Source: Elusimicrobia bacterium GWD2_63_28 (lineage in GTDB: Bacteria > Elusimicrobiota > Elusimicrobia > Elusimicrobiales > UBA9959). Taken from it: DNA of 64,000 nucleotides. Numbering within the stretch: the stretch's first letter is position 1; the number at the start of each line of letters is the position of its first letter. The position numbers were made by a program, and so were the translations under genes. The stretch spans positions 42,718-106,717 of the forward strand of contig MGUI01000014.1 in assembly GCA_001799895.1 (NCBI GenBank), in the 5' to 3' direction. The notes below the pieces were generated by a model that was not told the DNA's origin, searched no databases, and was given only the letters and a program-made list of their open reading frames with translations. Of the stretch, positions 8,279 through 16,475 are shown one piece after another.

Positions 8279-9549
8279 ACCTGCGCGGGGAAATGGTGCT
8301 GCGCGCCGGGTGGCTGATCCACAAGGATTTCAGGGCCCGGGCCTCGGCCTTCGGGGCCGGCGGCGCGGATAAATTGGAGAGGCTGAACTTGCTGCTCCGA
8401 CGGGCGCGCGCTGCCCTGCCGGAGTATGACGTGGCCTGCGCGGCCGCCCTGGAGGGCGCCGCGGGGCTGTCCTCGCCGGGCCAGTTCAGCGTGCTGCCGG
8501 TGATGCGGCGCGAAAACCTGGCCGGCTATGCCGGCGGGAGCGCGCTGGCCAGGCTGGCGAGCGGCGGAACCGCCGGCGGGGACCGCTTCGAGACCAGGCT
8601 GGATTTGTCCGCCGTGGCCGCCAGGTACGCGGCGCTGCTGTCGGTGCTGAAAGCGGCCGGCTGGAAGATGGGCGACAGGACTGCGGCCCTGCACCCCGTG
8701 GAGTATTCCTATTTCGCCAATCTGCCGGCCATGCTCGCCGGAGGGCAGTTCGGCAAGGTCTTCTTCGAGTTCTTCCAGCAGTACGTCCTTTACCGGCTGG
8801 TGCATAACAGGGTCAATGTATATTACGGCGGCTCCATATTTTCGGAGCCGGGCGCCGCGCTGGCGCTGGCCGAAGAGGCCGCTGCCCGCGAACCTGTCCT
8901 GCTGATCACGCGCCCTGACGCGCTGATGGCCGTGCTCAAAAGCCTGCGGGGCGGCGCCGGCCCGCGATTTAAAAAATTGAAAGCCGTGCTCACCGTGGGC
9001 ACCCTGCTCGGCGAGAGCGTGCGCCGCGAGGCGCGCGAGCGGCTCGGGGCCGAGGTCTTCAACATGTACGCCTCCACCGAGCTCGGCTACGCGGCGCTGT
9101 CCTGCCCGCATTCCGAAGGCTGGCTGCACGCCGACGGCGCGGGGCATATCGTCGAGGCCGGGGCGGACGGGGAGATCCTCTGCACGGACCTGGACAATGC
9201 GCTGGCCCCGCTGCTGCGCTACGGCACCGGCGACCTGGGCGAAACCGCCTCCCGCGGCTGCCTGTGCGGCCGGGCCGGGGAGATGCTGCGGCTGAACGGC
9301 AGGAAAGGCAAATACGCCGAGACGGCCACCGGGCGGCTATATGAGGCCGGGGTGATAGACCGGGTTTTTCCGTCGGACCTGCCTTTCTTCCAGTTGGTGC
9401 CGGGCTCGGTGCTGCTGCCTGCCGGCGCAGGTGAGAAAGAGGCCGCGGCCGTGCGGGAGCTGCTGGGTGTGAAAGCCGCCGACTATGGCGCGGCCGCGCC
9501 CGGAAGTTTTAAAATCTCCTCTTCGGGAAAGTTCTGCTACCTGCCATGA
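8275..9549 (+). CDS. PaaK/CapK-like AMP-forming adenylating enzyme (424 aa)
   Basis: It resembles the phenylacetate-CoA ligase / coenzyme F390 synthetase / CapK branch of the ANL superfamily. The phosphate loop is present as S96-GGTAGG. Later signatures are MYASTELGY (A5-like), LLRYGTGDLG (A7-like, with the ATP-ribose Asp) and NGRKGKYAE (A8-like). A C-terminal SSSGK may supply the catalytic lysine. Such enzymes activate a carboxylate as acyl-adenylate and pass it to CoA or another acceptor. It begins with GTG overlapping the upstream stop by 4 bases and ends overlapping the next gene by 4 bases, so it belongs to the radical SAM operon. The carboxylate is unknown. Confidence 0.8.
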   Translation: MNLRGEMVLRAGWLIHKDFRARASAFGAGGADKLERLNLLLRRARAALPEYDVACAAALEGAAGLSSPGQFSVLPVMRRENLAGYAGGSALARLASGGTAGGDRFETRLDLSAVAARYAALLSVLKAAGWKMGDRTAALHPVEYSYFANLPAMLAGGQFGKVFFEFFQQYVLYRLVHNRVNVYYGGSIFSEPGAALALAEEAAAREPVLLITRPDALMAVLKSLRGGAGPRFKKLKAVLTVGTLLGESVRREARERLGAEVFNMYASTELGYAALSCPHSEGWLHADGAGHIVEAGADGEILCTDLDNALAPLLRYGTGDLGETASRGCLCGRAGEMLRLNGRKGKYAETATGRLYEAGVIDRVFPSDLPFFQLVPGSVLLPAGAGEKEAAAVRELLGVKAADYGAAAPGSFKISSSGKFCYLP

Positions 9550-11213
9550 GAAAACTTGGTGAACTGCTGCGGCGTCTTTTCGAACCCGGCGAGGGCGGCC
9601 TCTCCGCAGGGGGAGCGCTTCTTTTCGCCGCCGGGCTGGCGGCCTTCGCGGCCGTGGTCTGCAGCCCGCCGGCTTTCGAGCCGCGCTATTCCCTTTACCT
9701 CGACAGCGTCAGCTTTTACTGGATACAGGCGCTCTGGGATAAGGGCCTTTACTCCGGGGACCGCCTGGCGCAATTCTACGCCGCCAGCCTGAGCCCGCTG
9801 CACTACGAGTCGCTCTGGATCTGGCTGACCGCGCTGTTCATGAAGGCCTCCCCCTATACAGTGGGTTTGAAGGCGCTGGCCGTGCTGGCCTGCGCAGCGT
9901 CGGCGCTGATGGTCAGGCGCCTGGCGCTGGCCTCCCCGTCGCCCCGGGCCGCCGGGGCCGCCGCGCTGCTTTTTACCGCAACCTTCCTTTCGATGGATAC
10001 CTTCTTCGGCGTGCCGCGGGTTTACGGCGCCCTCGCCTTCTTCGGCTTCGCGTGGGCCGCCGAGGCGCGGCGCTTCCTGCTGCTGCCGGCGCTGGTGGCG
10101 CTGGGCGTAGTGGTTTATCCCTCCGCCGCGGTCGGCCTGGCCTGCGCGGCGGCGCTGGTCCCTTTCTTTTTCAGGGCAGAGTTCACCGGGGCGGTGCTGA
10201 AGAAATACCTGGCGGTTTCCTTCGCCTGGGCGGTTCTCTGCGTGCTGCTGCTCAGCCAGGGCGGGCTGATGAATTATGTCCGGCCCGGCGCCGGGAGCAG
10301 CGAGTCCTTCCAGTCCTCGAAACTTTACCAGGGCGTGAGTTCGCACGTGGACCCGGGCAACCTGGCCGACGCCGTATTGAATTTCGCCCTCAACCTCAAC
10401 GAGCATGGCCGGCTGTACATGATCTTCATGGTCCTGCTGGCCCTGATCTGGGGGCTGGGCAAGTTGGCCGCCCCCGGCCGGCCCGCCGGGTTGCCGCGCG
10501 CCGTCCTGGCGCTGCTGGCCGGCTGCGGAGCGGCCTTCCTGCTGCTTTATCCGTACCACCCGGTGTCGGCTTCCCGCCAACTGGTGATCATAGTTCCGCT
10601 GGCCCTGGTCTTCCTGGCCGCCGGCGGGCTGCTGGCGCTGGCCGAGGGGCGTTTCCGCGCCGGCGCGGCGGCCGCCGTCTGCGGGGCCGTTTTCGTCTGC
10701 TTGTATCCCTTCTTCGGCGAGATGGACTCGGTGCGGCGCTACGCCGGCGCATACCGGCTGATAGCCGCCCTGCCGCAGGGCGCGGTGCTGGCCGGCTACC
10801 CGGAGAGCGACCTGCTGCTTACCGCGCCGGTCTTTACCGGCAAGGCCGTCCTGCTGTCCGCCGAGACGGCCGACCAGGAGATACTTTTTCTCAGCGGCCC
10901 GGAGACCTACGCGGCCAGGCGCCGCGCTTTGCTGGAGGCGCTCTACTGCGCTCGGCCAGGCGCCGCGGCGGCGCTGGTGCCCGGCGGCGCGGAGTGGCTG
11001 CTCTTCGAACGGAAATATTATGAGCCGGAGTTCCTGAACCGCGCGGCAGCCTCCGGCTCGCCGCTGCACAAGGAAGTTTCGGCCCTGCTTCGGAGCGGGC
11101 AGGAGCCCGCGGCCTGCTACAGGGCCGCCCGCGCTTCGGCCGCCTTCACCTGGAGCGGTGAGAGCGAGGGCTTCGCTCTGTACCTTGGCGGCGCGGCCGG
11201 GGCGGTCAGATAA
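9546..11213 (+). CDS. Polytopic membrane protein, possible GT-C-type glycosyltransferase (555 aa)
   Basis: After a short basic N-terminus there are about ten hydrophobic segments up to residue 400, then a soluble extracytoplasmic-looking C-terminal domain of about 150 residues. The first loop after TM1 (EPRYSLYLDSVSFYW) has an acidic residue where GT-C enzymes carry theirs, but no decisive motif is seen. The ATG overlaps the upstream stop by 4 bases and the next gene starts 7 bases downstream, so it is operonic with the adenylating enzyme and radical SAM genes. A role in membrane-linked sugar or lipid transfer is an inference from topology and neighbours only. Confidence 0.6.
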   Translation: MRKLGELLRRLFEPGEGGLSAGGALLFAAGLAAFAAVVCSPPAFEPRYSLYLDSVSFYWIQALWDKGLYSGDRLAQFYAASLSPLHYESLWIWLTALFMKASPYTVGLKALAVLACAASALMVRRLALASPSPRAAGAAALLFTATFLSMDTFFGVPRVYGALAFFGFAWAAEARRFLLLPALVALGVVVYPSAAVGLACAAALVPFFFRAEFTGAVLKKYLAVSFAWAVLCVLLLSQGGLMNYVRPGAGSSESFQSSKLYQGVSSHVDPGNLADAVLNFALNLNEHGRLYMIFMVLLALIWGLGKLAAPGRPAGLPRAVLALLAGCGAAFLLLYPYHPVSASRQLVIIVPLALVFLAAGGLLALAEGRFRAGAAAAVCGAVFVCLYPFFGEMDSVRRYAGAYRLIAALPQGAVLAGYPESDLLLTAPVFTGKAVLLSAETADQEILFLSGPETYAARRRALLEALYCARPGAAAALVPGGAEWLLFERKYYEPEFLNRAAASGSPLHKEVSALLRSGQEPAACYRAARASAAFTWSGESEGFALYLGGAAGAVR

Positions 11214-11220
11214 AACTCTT

Positions 11221-12957
11221 ATGAACACTGAAAGACCTTCTTCGCTGAACCGCTTCATCAAGAAAAGCCTGGGCGGGCTGCTCTCCGGCCCCGCCGGCGC
11301 GGCGCTGGCGCGCTTCTACAGCCTGAAGGTGCAGCCGGCCGCGCGGCGCTGGCGCCCGCTGTTCGGCGTAACGGTGATGGCCGGCGTCACTTACAAATGC
11401 CAGTGCCGCTGCGTGCATTGCGGCACCTCTCCCTACGGCGACCCGGCCAAGCCCGAGCTGACCGAGGACGAGATGCTGGCGCTGATCCGCCAGGCCGCGG
11501 CCCTGGGCGCCGGCGGCTTCTACTTTTTCGGCGGCGAGCCGCTGCTGCTGCCCTGGCTGCCCGGCCTGGTACGCGAGGTGCGGCGGCTGGGCATGGTGGC
11601 CACCCTGGACACCAACGGCCTGCTGCTAAACCGCTCCATGGCCGCGCGGCTGCGCGAGGCCGGCCTGGACCGCATCGGCGTTAGCCTGGACAGCGCCGAC
11701 GAGGCCGAGCACGACAGGCTGCGCGGCAGGCCCGGCACCTTCCGCGCCGCGCTGGACGCCATGGGCTTCTGCCGGGACGAAGGGATGGACGTTTCCCTCT
11801 CCACCTACGCCACCAAAGAGAGCCTGCGCGATGGCGGGCTGGACCGCGTGATAGCGCTGGGCCGGGGGCTGGGGGTGCGGACCCGCGTGCTGTCCTCCCT
11901 GCGCGCCGGCAAATGGCTGGAGCGGACCGACGTGCCTTTCGGTGAGGATGATATAGAACTGCTGCGCTCCAGGCTGGCCCCCGACGTGTACTGGGAGACC
12001 CTGTCGGTGTCCTCGCCGCGCGCCAGTTTCGTCTGCGGCTGTTCGGCCCGTACCCATTTCTACGTCTCGCCTTACGGCGAGGTGCAGGCCTGCTGTTACG
12101 TGCCGCTCTCTTTCGGCAATGTGCGCACCGAGCCGCTGGGAAAAATAGCGCGCCGCATGTGGGGCTCGGCCATGTTCTCGGCGCTGGACTCGCGCACCGA
12201 CTGCCCGATGAACTCTCCTAAATTCCTCGAGACCTTCGGCGGCGTACTCTCGCGGCCCGGCCCCGGCCCGCATCCCGCCGAGCTGACCTCCTCCCCCAAT
12301 GACCCGGCCGAGTGGGACGCCTGGGCGCAGGACTACGGCTCCGACGTGGACTGGGTAGAGGAAATACATAATTCCGACCTGCTGGAACTGGCGGCCCCCG
12401 CTGGCCGGCGGATCCTGGATATCGGCTGCGGCACCGCCCGCCGGGCGCGCGCCGTCTTTGCCGGCGCGGCCAGGCTGACGGCGGTGGATTCTTCCCGCGG
12501 CATGGCGGCCGTGGCGCGCGGGGTCCTTAAAGATCTGAAACAGGCGGAAGTGCTGGAGCTCGATATCGAAAAGGATGAATTGCCCCCGGGACCTTTCGAC
12601 GCCGCGGTGGCGGTTTCCACCATGCACCATATCCGCGACGCCGAGGGCGCGCTGGCGCGGATCAAAGAGCGCCTGGCGCCCGGCGGCGTGCTGATCATCG
12701 TGGACGCCCTGGCGGGCAACCCGCCGCTGACGGCGCTGAAATATTACCGGGACATGCTGGGGCTGCACAATCCCTTCAGGCTGGCGCTGGGCTTCTTCCG
12801 GGCTTTCTTCCTGGACACGCGCGTGGCGCGCCACAAGGCGCGCGAGGTCCACCTGACCTTCGACGAGTTCTCACGGCGCTACGCCGCCATTCTTCCTGGC
12901 GCGAAGACCGGGGTGAGGCACGGCATTTTTGGCTATTTAGTTTGGAGAAAGCCCTAG
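11221..12957 (+). CDS. Radical SAM/SPASM protein fused to a class I SAM methyltransferase (578 aa)
   Basis: The ATG at 11221 was chosen because the protein then aligns from its start with the other SPASM paralogues; an earlier GTG lies within the upstream gene. C60-x3-C64-x2-C67 plus Cys62 (CQCRCVHC) and FFGGEPLL define the radical SAM domain. The SPASM-like end (VQACCYV, DCPMNSP) finishes near residue 340. A methyltransferase domain follows, with motif I LDIGCGT at residues 399-405, acidic AVDSS, and VAVSTMHHI. One polypeptide therefore uses SAM both for radical chemistry and probably for methyl transfer. It is the last gene of the plus-strand run and ends at a terminator hairpin. Confidence 0.88.
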   Translation: MNTERPSSLNRFIKKSLGGLLSGPAGAALARFYSLKVQPAARRWRPLFGVTVMAGVTYKCQCRCVHCGTSPYGDPAKPELTEDEMLALIRQAAALGAGGFYFFGGEPLLLPWLPGLVREVRRLGMVATLDTNGLLLNRSMAARLREAGLDRIGVSLDSADEAEHDRLRGRPGTFRAALDAMGFCRDEGMDVSLSTYATKESLRDGGLDRVIALGRGLGVRTRVLSSLRAGKWLERTDVPFGEDDIELLRSRLAPDVYWETLSVSSPRASFVCGCSARTHFYVSPYGEVQACCYVPLSFGNVRTEPLGKIARRMWGSAMFSALDSRTDCPMNSPKFLETFGGVLSRPGPGPHPAELTSSPNDPAEWDAWAQDYGSDVDWVEEIHNSDLLELAAPAGRRILDIGCGTARRARAVFAGAARLTAVDSSRGMAAVARGVLKDLKQAEVLELDIEKDELPPGPFDAAVAVSTMHHIRDAEGALARIKERLAPGGVLIIVDALAGNPPLTALKYYRDMLGLHNPFRLALGFFRAFFLDTRVARHKAREVHLTFDEFSRRYAAILPGAKTGVRHGIFGYLVWRKP

Positions 12958-12980
12958 AGAGGCGCTGGTCGCGCCAGAAA

Positions 12981-13012
12981 GACGCCGCCTTCGAGGGCGG
13001 CGTTTCTTTTTT
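12981..13012 (+). terminator. Intrinsic terminator after the radical SAM operon
   Basis: An 8-bp perfect stem (12982-12989 with 12996-13003) with a 6-base loop is followed by a T-rich tract. The tract runs into the stop codon of the convergent FemAB-like gene, so the hairpin may serve both strands. Confidence 0.8.
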
Positions 13013-14057
13013 ATTTACCGGCGTGGCGCCGGATGGCCGGTCCTATGGCCTTGAGCAGGGCGATGGGGGCATGGCGCAGCAGCAGTTTCGGCAGGGCGAA
13101 GCGGGCCTGTTCGGGGTCCAGCTCCAGGCGCAGTCCCGGCTTGTAGGGCCTGTAAAAATATTTTATCGGTATCTCGCGGCCGCCCCACTTCTTTTTATGT
13201 TCGTAGACGCCCGAACCGGCGCGGGTGCGCATGAAGTCGTAGCGGCGCAGGCCGCCGGCGCAGGCCGGCTTTATGGTTTCGTCGAACAGTTTTACCTTGG
13301 GAAAGAAGGTTTCGAACTCCGGCAGGCCGGCATTGACGTCGGCGTAGAAGATCCCGCCCCATACCAGGGCGAACAGGAATGCCGCCGCCCTGCCGCCCAC
13401 CGAGGCGGTATACAGGCGGCCGGCGCCCGAGGCCAGCAGGCGCTCGAAATGCGCCGCCGGCAGCGGCGGGGAGCCGAAGCTCCGCATCTGCCGCAGATAG
13501 ATACCGTAAACACCGGCGAAGTCCGCCGGGTTGCGGCTTTCTTTGACCGTCACGAACTTGTCAGCCTTGCGCAAATTCTTCGGTATGTTGATGTTGAAAT
13601 CTGCCCGCAGCTCCTCGTAAGGCCGCGTAGTATCTAAGACCAGCCTCAGGTAGGGAGCCGCGGGCACGAAGCGCGCGTCTTCTCCCGGGAAAAGCAGGTC
13701 CGCGCCGCGCAATTCGGCGTACTCCGCGCCTGTTTCGGCCGCCGCCGCGTCCAGTTCTTTAACCAGGGAATCTTTCAGTCCTGAAATTTCAGCCGGGTTA
13801 AGGGAGACGCCCGGGGCCAGCCACAGCCCAGGCTCGTCTGAAAAAGGCAGGGAGATGAGGCGCGTCCCGAACAGGGGCGAGCGCACTACGGCGCAGGCGA
13901 AACCGCCTATTGCCTCCTGCCCCCTGAGGACCTGGTACTGCCGCAAATCGTAGCGGTAAACCTGTTTGTACAGTTCCGCCCAGGCCGGCGAGCAGGAATA
14001 CGGAGCGCCGGCGCCGGGGGGCATTTTGCCCGGGGGCAGTTGCGATAGTTTTATCAT
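13011..14057 (-). CDS. FemAB-like / GNAT-fold acyl(peptidyl)transferase (348 aa)
   Basis: The start at 14057 overlaps the upstream stop by 4 bases, which supports it over a longer frame. The sequence resembles FemAB-related proteins of exopolysaccharide and PEP-CTERM loci: a PKNLRKADKF basic stretch in the middle, a YLRQMRSFGSPPLP segment, AAAFLFALVWGGIFYADVNA beta strands, and a C-terminal YDFMRTRAGSGVYEHKKKWGG that resembles the conserved end of this family. Such enzymes use aminoacyl-tRNA or acyl donors to decorate cell-wall or glycan precursors. It is last in a run with an epimerase, a B12 radical SAM enzyme and an FAD oxidoreductase. The acceptor is unknown. Confidence 0.75.
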   Translation of the reverse strand: MIKLSQLPPGKMPPGAGAPYSCSPAWAELYKQVYRYDLRQYQVLRGQEAIGGFACAVVRSPLFGTRLISLPFSDEPGLWLAPGVSLNPAEISGLKDSLVKELDAAAAETGAEYAELRGADLLFPGEDARFVPAAPYLRLVLDTTRPYEELRADFNINIPKNLRKADKFVTVKESRNPADFAGVYGIYLRQMRSFGSPPLPAAHFERLLASGAGRLYTASVGGRAAAFLFALVWGGIFYADVNAGLPEFETFFPKVKLFDETIKPACAGGLRRYDFMRTRAGSGVYEHKKKWGGREIPIKYFYRPYKPGLRLELDPEQARFALPKLLLRHAPIALLKAIGPAIRRHAGK

Positions 14058-15040
14058 GACCGGGTCCCCATCGAGATAGCCAGGGCGCGCGCAGTGGGAA
14101 CGGCCGGCTTCCAGCCCAGGGCCCGGATGCCTTCGCAATTGTGCGACCAGGAAGCGCAGGCTTCGTGCAGCCGCGCCGGGTCGGCGCCCATAAAACCAGG
14201 CAGGTAAAGGCCGGTCAGTCCCAAGGATGCGCCGAAGATAGCCGAGACGGTTTTAAGGAGAGCTACGGGCAGGGGGATCAGTGCCGGGCTTTTGTCCAGC
14301 GCCGCGCCCAGTGTGAAAAGCAGGTCCATGATGCTGAGCGAGCCTTCGCTGATATTGAAGGCCGAACCAAAGGGCGCCTTTTCGGCGGCCAGCAGCGCAG
14401 CGTCCAGGAAATTTTCTATATAGCAGACCGAGACCGTGTTTGCGGCATTCCCGGGCACCGCGGCCCTGCCGCGCCGGGCCGCGCCGAACAGCGGCTCCCA
14501 GCCGGCGGCCCCGGGGCCGTAGATCATCGAAGGGCGGAGTATGATGTGGTCGAGCCCCAGCGTCGCCGCGGTGGTTTTCAGCAGCAGTTCGCCGGCCAGC
14601 TTGGATCGGCCGTAGTAAGTCAGGGGCTTGGGCTCGGCGCCGTCGCCCAGATCCTCGCCGGGGCCGAGCGCGGCTATCGAACTGAAATGGATGAAGCGCC
14701 TGACGCCGGCGCCGGCCGCCGCCTCAGCCAGCCGCGCGGGAGCCTGCTCGTTGATCGCCCGAAACTGCTCCAAAAGTTTTTTTCTGCTGACGAGAGTGCC
14801 GGGAGGCCGCACCAGCGCGGCCAGGTGCCAGACGCGGCCGGCCCCGGCCAGGGCTCCAGGAAGACAGGCCGGGTCCAGCAGGTCGCCGGTGAAAAATTCC
14901 ACGCCGGGCAGGTTCAGCCGGGAGATGTCTCCGCCCGGGCGGACCAGGCAGCGTACGCGCTCTCCGGCTTCGGAGAGCCTGCGCACCAGGGCCCGCCCTA
15001 TGAAACCGGTAGCCCCGGTCACAAGGTTAAGTTCAGGCAT
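14054..15040 (-). CDS. NAD(P)-dependent epimerase/dehydratase, extended SDR (328 aa)
   Basis: The N-terminal VTGATGFIGRAL is the TGxxGxxG dinucleotide-binding motif. The catalytic Tyr and Lys are in YGRSKLAGE, after HFSSIAALG supplies the Ser. Length fits the extended short-chain dehydrogenase family, which acts on nucleotide sugars, sterols or dihydroflavonols. The gene overlaps the upstream radical SAM gene by 8 bases and the downstream FemAB-like gene by 4. A sugar- or polyketide-like substrate made by the same cluster is likely, but it cannot be named. Confidence 0.85.
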   Translation of the reverse strand: MPELNLVTGATGFIGRALVRRLSEAGERVRCLVRPGGDISRLNLPGVEFFTGDLLDPACLPGALAGAGRVWHLAALVRPPGTLVSRKKLLEQFRAINEQAPARLAEAAAGAGVRRFIHFSSIAALGPGEDLGDGAEPKPLTYYGRSKLAGELLLKTTAATLGLDHIILRPSMIYGPGAAGWEPLFGAARRGRAAVPGNAANTVSVCYIENFLDAALLAAEKAPFGSAFNISEGSLSIMDLLFTLGAALDKSPALIPLPVALLKTVSAIFGASLGLTGLYLPGFMGADPARLHEACASWSHNCEGIRALGWKPAVPTARALAISMGTRS

Positions 15041-16475
15041 TGCCCCTCAGTTTAGCAAAGATAAAATGCGAGTAGAGGTGCAGGAAACGGCCGGTGTGGA
15101 AGTCTTTGCGCGGCCGGCTGAGCAGCCGCGAGATCATCCGCAGGCCGAGGCCGCCGGCAAAGCCGAAGAGCCCCGGGCGCGCGGCGAAAAAGGAGCGCGA
15201 AAAGGCCGGCAGGCGCGGCAGCAGCGTGAGCAGGGTGAAATAGGCGCGCTGCTTGCCGGGCGGCAGCGGCGAATGGCCTGAAGGCCGCATCAGCCCGCCG
15301 GGGGCGTCCGCTCCGGCGCCGCAGCGGGCCGCCAGCGGCGTGCCGGGGTAGAGGCGCAGGAAGAAAACCTCGTTGTGGTCCGGTGTGTTTTCGGCGTAGA
15401 ACCCGGCCAGGGCCGCCAGCTCTTCGGCGCTTTCGTCGGGCAAATCCAGGATATTGTCGCAGGTGACGTAAATGCCGGCGGCCTTCAGCCCCTTTATGGC
15501 GGCGGCTATGTCGGAGTTAGCAGCGCGGCGGCCCAGCAGGTCGGCCCGCTTCTCTTCGTCGAAGCGCTGCACGCCCAGCTGCACCTTGAAGCAGCCGGCC
15601 GCGGCCAGCGCCGGCGCCAGGGCGGCCAGGCGGCTGTCGGGAAAGGCGAAACAGGAGAAGGGCAGAGCGGCCCTGGCCTTGTATTTCGGCAGGAAGTCTT
15701 CCAGCCAGGCGTAATCGGAATTAAAAACCTCGTCGGTGAAATGCACGAAGCCGGGCGCCCCGGCTTTCGCCGCTTCCAGCTCGGTTAAAACATTTTCGGC
15801 GCTCCTGCGGCGCAGGCAGGGCACGCCCGAGGCCCGGTAGAGTTCGCGGTAGACGCTGTTGCAGCAGTAGGCGCAGCTGTGCGGGCAGCCGCGCGAAGAG
15901 GAAATGAGGTAGCCGGAGCCGAAGACCGGAGCCGCCGCGGCGAAAAGCTGCTTATCGGGGAAAGGCAGCGCGTCCAGTACGGCCGGCGGCGAGGGCGGGG
16001 GGCCTTTCACCACGGACCCGTCTTTTTTACCCCAGATCCCGGCCGGCAACGGGCCGCCGCCTTCCAGGTGCTCGGCCAGAGCCGGCAACGCCAGGTCGCC
16101 TTCGCCGAGGCAGACGAAATCCACGGCGCCTTCTTTTATCACAGCTTCGGATACGCTGGAAGAGTGTATGCCGCCGAAGACGGTCCTGGCGCCGGTGGCG
16201 GCTTTTATCTCCCCGGCCAGCGCCAGGGCCCAGGGCCAGGTGTCGGTGAAGACCGAGAAGGCGGCCAGGTCTGGCTTGAACTCCGCCGCCTTGCGCAGCA
16301 GGGCGGCGCGCGCGCTGAACAGGCGGGCCAGCGCGGGCGAGCGCCAGAAGCCCGCCTCGTCGAAGAGGCAGGGGTCTATGAGCAGGGCGGTCTCGTGCCC
16401 GGCCGCCTTGAGGGCGGCCGAGAGGTATTCGATGCCCAGGCTTTCGTAGCCGTTGTGGACGAACAGTATTTTCAT
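15033..16475 (-). CDS. B12-binding-type radical SAM protein (480 aa)
   Basis: The start at 16475 gives a 4-base overlap with the upstream gene and places the conserved MKILFVHNGYESLG at the N-terminus. Residues 1-130 form the cobalamin-binding-like domain (TVFGGIHSSSVSEA). The radical SAM motif is C197-x3-C201-x2-C204 (CPHSCAYC). The barrel continues with HFTDEVFNS and KVQLGVQRFDEEKR, typical of this class. It is a clear paralogue of the N-terminal half of the 5720-8278 product and a more distant relative of the gene at the left edge. The substrate is unknown. Confidence 0.87.
   Translation of the reverse strand: MKILFVHNGYESLGIEYLSAALKAAGHETALLIDPCLFDEAGFWRSPALARLFSARAALLRKAAEFKPDLAAFSVFTDTWPWALALAGEIKAATGARTVFGGIHSSSVSEAVIKEGAVDFVCLGEGDLALPALAEHLEGGGPLPAGIWGKKDGSVVKGPPPSPPAVLDALPFPDKQLFAAAAPVFGSGYLISSSRGCPHSCAYCCNSVYRELYRASGVPCLRRRSAENVLTELEAAKAGAPGFVHFTDEVFNSDYAWLEDFLPKYKARAALPFSCFAFPDSRLAALAPALAAAGCFKVQLGVQRFDEEKRADLLGRRAANSDIAAAIKGLKAAGIYVTCDNILDLPDESAEELAALAGFYAENTPDHNEVFFLRLYPGTPLAARCGAGADAPGGLMRPSGHSPLPPGKQRAYFTLLTLLPRLPAFSRSFFAARPGLFGFAGGLGLRMISRLLSRPRKDFHTGRFLHLYSHFIFAKLRGNA

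Noticed and set aside
1353..12957. RiPP cluster with a small precursor peptide for the SPASM enzymes.
   Set aside because: The spaces between the genes are 0-101 bases and hold no short frame with a leader/core pattern or a ribosome-binding site. A precursor encoded elsewhere cannot be excluded.
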